From positions 1-45,531 of the forward strand of contig NZ_JOJM01000082.1 in assembly GCF_000720325.1 (NCBI RefSeq): a DNA stretch of 45,531 nt. Reading direction: 5' to 3'. The position numbers and the translations under genes were made by a program. The notes beneath the pieces are model-generated. The model was not told where the DNA came from, made no database searches, and was given only the letters and a program-made list of their open reading frames with translations. Below are positions 42,098 through 45,531 of this stretch, in pieces; the stretch's first letter is position 1, and the number at the start of each line of letters is the position of its first letter. The DNA comes from Streptomyces sp. NRRL B-1347 (GTDB lineage: Bacteria; Actinomycetota; Actinomycetes; Streptomycetales; Streptomycetaceae).

Positions 42098-43254
42098 GGC
42101 AGCTCCACTTCGATCACGGTCGGCCCCCCGGCGGGGCTGTTCACCTCCATGATCCCGTCGAGCGCGGCGACCCTGCGCCGCATGCCGAGCAGTCCGCTGC
42201 CGGTACCCGTCTCGTCCGCGCCCCCGCGCCCCTCGTCGCGTACGGCGATCCGCAGGCCCGTGCGCTGCCGGGCCAGGTCCACCGAGGCGTGCGCGGCCCC
42301 GCTGTGCTTGGCGGCGTTGGTGAGGGCCTCGGCGACCACGAAGTACGCGGCGGCCTCGACGGCGGCCGGGGCCCGGGGGCCGTCCTCGACGCCGTCGTCG
42401 CGCACCGCCACGGCGAGCCCGCTGCCCGCGGCGAGCGCGCGCACGGCGCCGACCAGGCCCCGGTCCGTCAGGATCGGCGGGTGGATGCCGCGGACCACGT
42501 GCCGCAGTTCGGTGAGGGCCTCCTCGGCCTGTTGCTGTGCGTCGTCGAGGAGCTTGCGGGCGGCGTCGGGGTCCTTGTCGTAGGCGCGCTTGGCGAGGCC
42601 GACGCGCATCGAGAGGGCGACCAGGCGGGCCTGCGTGCCGTCGTGCAGGTCCCGTTCGATGCGGCGCAGTTCGGCGCCGTGCGCGGCGACGGCGTCCGCT
42701 CGCGTGGCGGTCAGCTCCTCGACGCGCTCGGCGAGTTCGGCGGCGCGCAGGGCCTGCGGCGCGGGCCTGAGCAGCACCCGTGACCAGGCCGCGTCGAGCG
42801 CGGCGAGCCGACCGAGCAGCGGCAGCACGAGGGCCCTGCGGCGCAGCAGACCGCACCACACGCCGTCGACGAAGGCGCCGAAGACCCAGAGCACGAGCAT
42901 GGCGTAGAAGAGGACGAGCCCGTACGCGAAGTGCGCGACGAGCCAGCGCAGATCGCGCCAGGTGCCGGGGTCCCGCAGCGCCGTGCGGACGCGCGCGGTG
43001 AGCGGACCGTCCAGCGGCGCGTACGCCTCGGGGATCTCGACGCCGGACCCGCGCGCGACCTGCCGCCGTTTGAACCGGGCGAGGCGCCGCAGCAGCAGCA
43101 CCGTCTCCGGCAGGACGCCGAGGCCGACGACGATGAGGGACGCGACGGCCGTGAAGAGCAGCACACCGACGAACACGTACGAGACGAGCGCGAGGCCCGC
43201 GCCCGCCAACAGCTGCATGGACGCGCGGTCGGCGCGCTCCAGCGTCTCTCGCAT
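42085..43254 (-). CDS. DesK/NarX-like membrane histidine kinase, 389 aa
   Basis: Hydrophobic N-terminal segments lie at about 18-58 and 107-130, with a short sensor loop between. The HisKA_3 motif RDLHDGTQARLVAL places the phosphorylated His at 204. The HATPase domain has an N-box EALTNAAKHS (309-318), DEGRGG and a GSGLLGMRRR loop. ATG 43254 is used; GTG 43260 is an alternative. It follows a 54-aa membrane protein by 9 bp and overlaps the response regulator gene. Confidence 0.94.
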   Translation of the reverse strand: MRETLERADRASMQLLAGAGLALVSYVFVGVLLFTAVASLIVVGLGVLPETVLLLRRLARFKRRQVARGSGVEIPEAYAPLDGPLTARVRTALRDPGTWRDLRWLVAHFAYGLVLFYAMLVLWVFGAFVDGVWCGLLRRRALVLPLLGRLAALDAAWSRVLLRPAPQALRAAELAERVEELTATRADAVAAHGAELRRIERDLHDGTQARLVALSMRVGLAKRAYDKDPDAARKLLDDAQQQAEEALTELRHVVRGIHPPILTDRGLVGAVRALAAGSGLAVAVRDDGVEDGPRAPAAVEAAAYFVVAEALTNAAKHSGAAHASVDLARQRTGLRIAVRDEGRGGADETGTGSGLLGMRRRVAALDGIMEVNSPAGGPTVIEVELPCVW

Positions 43255-43263
43255 GGGCACAGG

Positions 43264-43428
43264 TTACGAGTGGCGCTCACGGGTCAGGACCAGGCCCGTG
43301 ATCGAGCCGATGACGGCGAGGCCGGTGATCACGCTGATGACGACCTGCTGCGCGCCGTCGAAGACGACGCTGCTGAACGCGTTGACGATCACGCCGAGAG
43401 CGAGCACGAGCCAGAGCAGGGACTTCAT
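43264..43428 (-). CDS. Small membrane protein before the two-component genes, 54 aa
   Basis: ATG 43428 follows GAAAGG at 8 nt. The product has two hydrophobic stretches (about 3-22 and 27-48) joined by a short DGAQQ turn and ends in a charged RERHS tail, so it is probably a two-helix membrane protein. The stop TAA lies 9 bp before the kinase start, so all three genes look like one operon. A sensor partner or kinase modulator is possible. The frame is short but its ribosome site, codon use and position support it. Confidence 0.75.
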   Translation of the reverse strand: MKSLLWLVLALGVIVNAFSSVVFDGAQQVVISVITGLAVIGSITGLVLTRERHS

Positions 43429-43528
43429 GACGAGGCCTTTCGGGGCGTCCGCTGGTCGCGGAGGACTTCCGTACGTCTCGACCCTGCCGGTCGGGGCGGG
43501 TGCGGGGCCAGGGAGGACGCTCCCAGAT

Positions 43529-43554
43529 CGGGGGTGTAGCCCGCTACACCCCCG
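43529..43554. promoter_or_regulatory. Perfect GC-rich palindrome between tetR and the two-component operon
   Basis: CGGGGGTGTAG and CTACACCCCCG form an 11-bp perfect stem around a CCCG loop. It is 17 nt beyond the tetR stop, so it may be a terminator. It also lies about 100 bp upstream of the 54-aa protein and could be an operator for the neighbouring response regulator. Confidence 0.7.
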
Positions 43555-43570
43555 GGGCGGCCGCCGTCGG

Positions 43571-44191
43571 CTACAGCGCCTTGAGGGCCGCCGCCGTCGC
43601 GCCCGTCAGGCGCTCCACATAGCCCTTGGGCAGCTCGCCGCGGACCACCACCGCGCGCCAGTACAGCGGGCCCGACATCAGGTCGAGGGCCAGTTCCTCG
43701 TCCAGGCCCGCGCGCAGTTCGCCGCGCGCGGCGGCCTGGGCCACGATGCCGCTGGCGACGCCGTGCTGGCCCTCGCGGAGCGCCTGCTGCAGGGCCGCCT
43801 CGATCTCCGGGTTGCGGGCCGCCTCGGCCATCAGGTCGGGGATGACCTGGGAGGCGACGGGGTGGCGCAGGGCGCGCGACGTCACCTCGTACAGCAGGCG
43901 CAGATCGCCCTCCAGGGAGCCGGTGTCGGGCGTGGGCAGGCCCTGGACCGCGACCGCCGACACCAGGTCGAGGACGAGGTGCAGCTTGGAGCGCCAGCGG
44001 CGGTAGACGGCGGTCTTGCCGACGCCCGCGCGGCGCGCGATGCCCTCGATCGACATGCGCGCGTACCCGACGGCCGCGAGCTCCTCGAAGACGGCGGCCC
44101 GGATGGCCTCGGTCACATCCTCGCGGAGCACGGCGGCCCCGGCCGGTGCCCTGCGGCCCTGCTCACCCGGCTTCTTGTCGCGCGTCGTCAT
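43571..44191 (-). CDS. TetR/AcrR-family transcriptional repressor, 206 aa
   Basis: The helix-turn-helix lies at about 46-69, with MSIEGIARRAGVGKTAVYRRW, preceded by the usual first helix. The C-terminal ligand domain ends with a YWRAVVVRGELP segment common in this family. It is divergent from the TagGH-like exporter. A perfect 16-bp palindrome inside the exporter promoter and a near copy downstream are its likely operators (inference). Confidence 0.93.
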   Translation of the reverse strand: MTTRDKKPGEQGRRAPAGAAVLREDVTEAIRAAVFEELAAVGYARMSIEGIARRAGVGKTAVYRRWRSKLHLVLDLVSAVAVQGLPTPDTGSLEGDLRLLYEVTSRALRHPVASQVIPDLMAEAARNPEIEAALQQALREGQHGVASGIVAQAAARGELRAGLDEELALDLMSGPLYWRAVVVRGELPKGYVERLTGATAAALKAL

Positions 44192-44222
44192 GGGGACAGC
44201 ATAGAGCGTGACGACGAAACGG

Positions 44223-44252
44223 TTGCGTCCCGACGTCGGGACGTCCTACTGT
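44223..44252 (+). promoter_or_regulatory. Promoter of the TagGH-like exporter
   Basis: TTGCGT at 44223-44228 and TACTGT at 44247-44252 are separated by 18 bp. The spacer contains most of a perfect palindrome, which suggests direct repression by steric block. The expected start of transcription is near 44259, about 95 nt before the GTG start codon. Confidence 0.6.
44227..44242. promoter_or_regulatory. Probable TetR operator, perfect 16-bp palindrome
   Basis: GTCCCGACGTCGGGAC is identical on both strands and lies between the -35 and -10 elements. A second copy at 44276-44291 (GTCCCGACGTGGAGAC) matches 14 of 16 bases. Confidence 0.8.
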
Positions 44253-44275
44253 CGACGTCACGACGGTACGGACCC

Positions 44276-44291
44276 GTCCCGACGTGGAGAC
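44276..44291. promoter_or_regulatory. Second, imperfect TetR operator copy
   Basis: GTCCCGACGTGGAGAC differs at two positions from the perfect palindrome 49 bp upstream and lies in the predicted transcript leader. Cooperative binding to the pair is possible. Confidence 0.6.
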
Positions 44292-44354
44292 GCCCCGTGC
44301 CGTCCACCCCGTCGGCGCCCCCGCGCCCCGCGCCCCCGAGCGAAAGCAGCGGAC

Positions 44355-45275
44355 GTGACCCAAGTCCTGGAGAAGTCCCCCGCCCGGCCCCCGGCCCCGC
44401 CCACGACCCTGCCGCCCGCCGAGCTCGCCGCCCGCCACGGCCTCACGGTCAGCGGCGCCCGCGTCCCGCTCGGCACCTATGTGCGCCGGCTGTGGCAGCG
44501 GCGCCACTTCGTCACGGCCTTCGCCACCGCCCGGCTCACCGCCCAGTACAGCCAGGCGAGGCTCGGCCAGCTCTGGCAGGTCATGACGCCGCTGCTCAAC
44601 GCGGCCGTCTATTACTTCGTCTTCGGCGTCCTGATGAACACCAAGCACGACGTGCCCGACTACGTGCCGTTCCTGGTCACCGGCGTCTTCGTGTTCACCT
44701 TCACGCAGCAGTCCGCCCTCGCGGGCACGCGCGCCGTCTCCGGCAACCTCGGCCTGGTGCGCGCGCTGCACTTCCCCCGGGCCGCGCTGCCGATCTCGTA
44801 CTGCCTCCAGCAGCTCCAGCAGCTGCTCTTCTCCATGGTCGCGCTGCTTGCGATCCTGCTGTGCTTCGGCGTGCCGCCCACCGCGTCCTGGCTCCTCGCC
44901 GTGCCCGCGCTCGCGCTCCAGTTCACCTTCAACGCCGGACTCGCGCTCGCCCTCGCCCGGCTCGGCGCGCGGACCCCGGACGTCGCCCAGCTGATGCCGT
45001 TCGTCCTGCGGACGTGGATGTACGCGTCCGGGGTGATGTGGAGCATCGACAAGGTCCTCGCCGACCGGGACCTGCCGCGCGCGCTGACCGCGCTCCTGGA
45101 GGCCAACCCGGCCGCCGTCTACATCGACCTGATGCGCTTCGCGCTCATCGACAGCTTCCACGCGGGCCGGCTGCCCGCGCACGTGTGGGCGTGGGCCGTG
45201 GGCTGGGCGCTGCTCGCCGGGGTCGGCGGATTCATCTACTTCTGGAAGGCGGAGGACACCTATGGACGCGGCTGA
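44355..45275 (+). CDS. TagG/Wzm-type ABC-2 permease for wall polymer export, 306 aa
   Basis: GTG 44355 starts TQVLEKSPA; the longer frame upstream covers the promoter and is not coding. After about 40 loosely structured residues comes an amphipathic region with AQYSQARLGQLWQVMTPLLNAAVYYFVFG, the signature of polysaccharide and teichoic acid export permeases. Six membrane segments follow. The next gene starts inside its end (ATG 45262). With the TagF-like enzymes nearby, it probably exports the finished glycopolymer across the membrane. Confidence 0.92.
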   Translation: MTQVLEKSPARPPAPPTTLPPAELAARHGLTVSGARVPLGTYVRRLWQRRHFVTAFATARLTAQYSQARLGQLWQVMTPLLNAAVYYFVFGVLMNTKHDVPDYVPFLVTGVFVFTFTQQSALAGTRAVSGNLGLVRALHFPRAALPISYCLQQLQQLLFSMVALLAILLCFGVPPTASWLLAVPALALQFTFNAGLALALARLGARTPDVAQLMPFVLRTWMYASGVMWSIDKVLADRDLPRALTALLEANPAAVYIDLMRFALIDSFHAGRLPAHVWAWAVGWALLAGVGGFIYFWKAEDTYGRG

Positions 45276-45531
45276 GCAGCACGAACGCACTCCCACCGTG
45301 ATCGCCGACGAGCTGCACATCGTGTACCGGGTGAACGGCGGGAAGACGGGGAAGGGCAGTGCGACGGCGGCGTTGAGCCGGATCGTGCGGCGGGGCGAGT
45401 CGCCGGGTGTGCGCAAGGTGCACGCGGTGCGGGGGGTGAGTTTCACCGCGTACCGGGGTGAGGCGATCGGGTTGATCGGGTCGAACGGGTCGGGCAAGTC
45501 GACGCTGCTGCGGGCGATCGCGGGGCTGCTG
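45262..45531 (+). CDS. TagH/Wzt-type ABC ATPase, 5' part only (cut by window end)
   Basis: The first 90 codons are present. VIADELHIVYRV opens the domain. VHAVRGVSFTAYRGEAIGLIG precedes Walker A GSNGSGKST at 73-81. The insert between the first strand and the HAVRGVSF segment, with a run of Lys/Gly and Arg, is typical of TagH-like exporters. It overlaps the permease gene by 14 bp. The signature motif and Walker B lie outside the window. Confidence 0.92.
   Translation, partial: MDAAEQHERTPTVIADELHIVYRVNGGKTGKGSATAALSRIVRRGESPGVRKVHAVRGVSFTAYRGEAIGLIGSNGSGKSTLLRAIAGLL

Overview
The window is very GC-rich, with dense genes whose third codon positions are almost all G or C, many GTG starts and tight ATGA/GTGA overlaps. 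Together with the gene content this points to Streptomyces or a close relative. No rRNA, tRNA, CRISPR array, insertion sequence or phage gene was seen.

Left part (1-10935). Two membrane-anchored Ser/Thr protein kinases on the minus strand resemble the tandem PkaB/PkaA pair of Streptomyces in order and length. They are divergent from a large protein that combines an FHA domain with FtsK/EccC-type ATPase modules. A lipoprotein and two permeases of a sugar ABC importer follow. The MalF-type permease carries an unusual extracytoplasmic insertion, and no ATPase gene is present.

Wall-glycopolymer genes (11146-17129, 24714-36370, 44355-end). Three proteins join a GT2 glycosyltransferase to a TagF-like CDP-glycerol glycerophosphotransferase module. 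There is also a GT4-Stealth fusion with a small companion protein, a separate GT2, two GT-C-like membrane proteins, a UDP-glucose 4-epimerase (galE) and a TagG/TagH-type ABC exporter that runs off the right edge. These genes can be read as one set that makes, decorates and exports a phosphate-linked cell-wall polymer.

Central insert (17137-24629). Within the glycopolymer genes lies what looks like a circular bacteriocin locus. It has a 93-residue precursor with a hydrophobic leader and a helical, cationic C-terminus like that of enterocin AS-48, a SpoIIM/DUF95 membrane protein, further membrane proteins, and two ABC modules in one tightly coupled operon. A LuxR-family regulator with a degenerate receiver domain is divergent from it. 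I consider this the most interesting system in the window.

Right part (36518-44191). This holds an imine-reductase-like oxidoreductase behind a strong palindromic operator, a MacB/FtsX-type ABC transporter, a small secreted protein, a two-component system preceded by a 54-residue membrane protein, and a TetR regulator. The TetR gene is divergent from the TagGH-type exporter, and a perfect 16-bp palindrome sits between the -35 and -10 elements of the exporter promoter.
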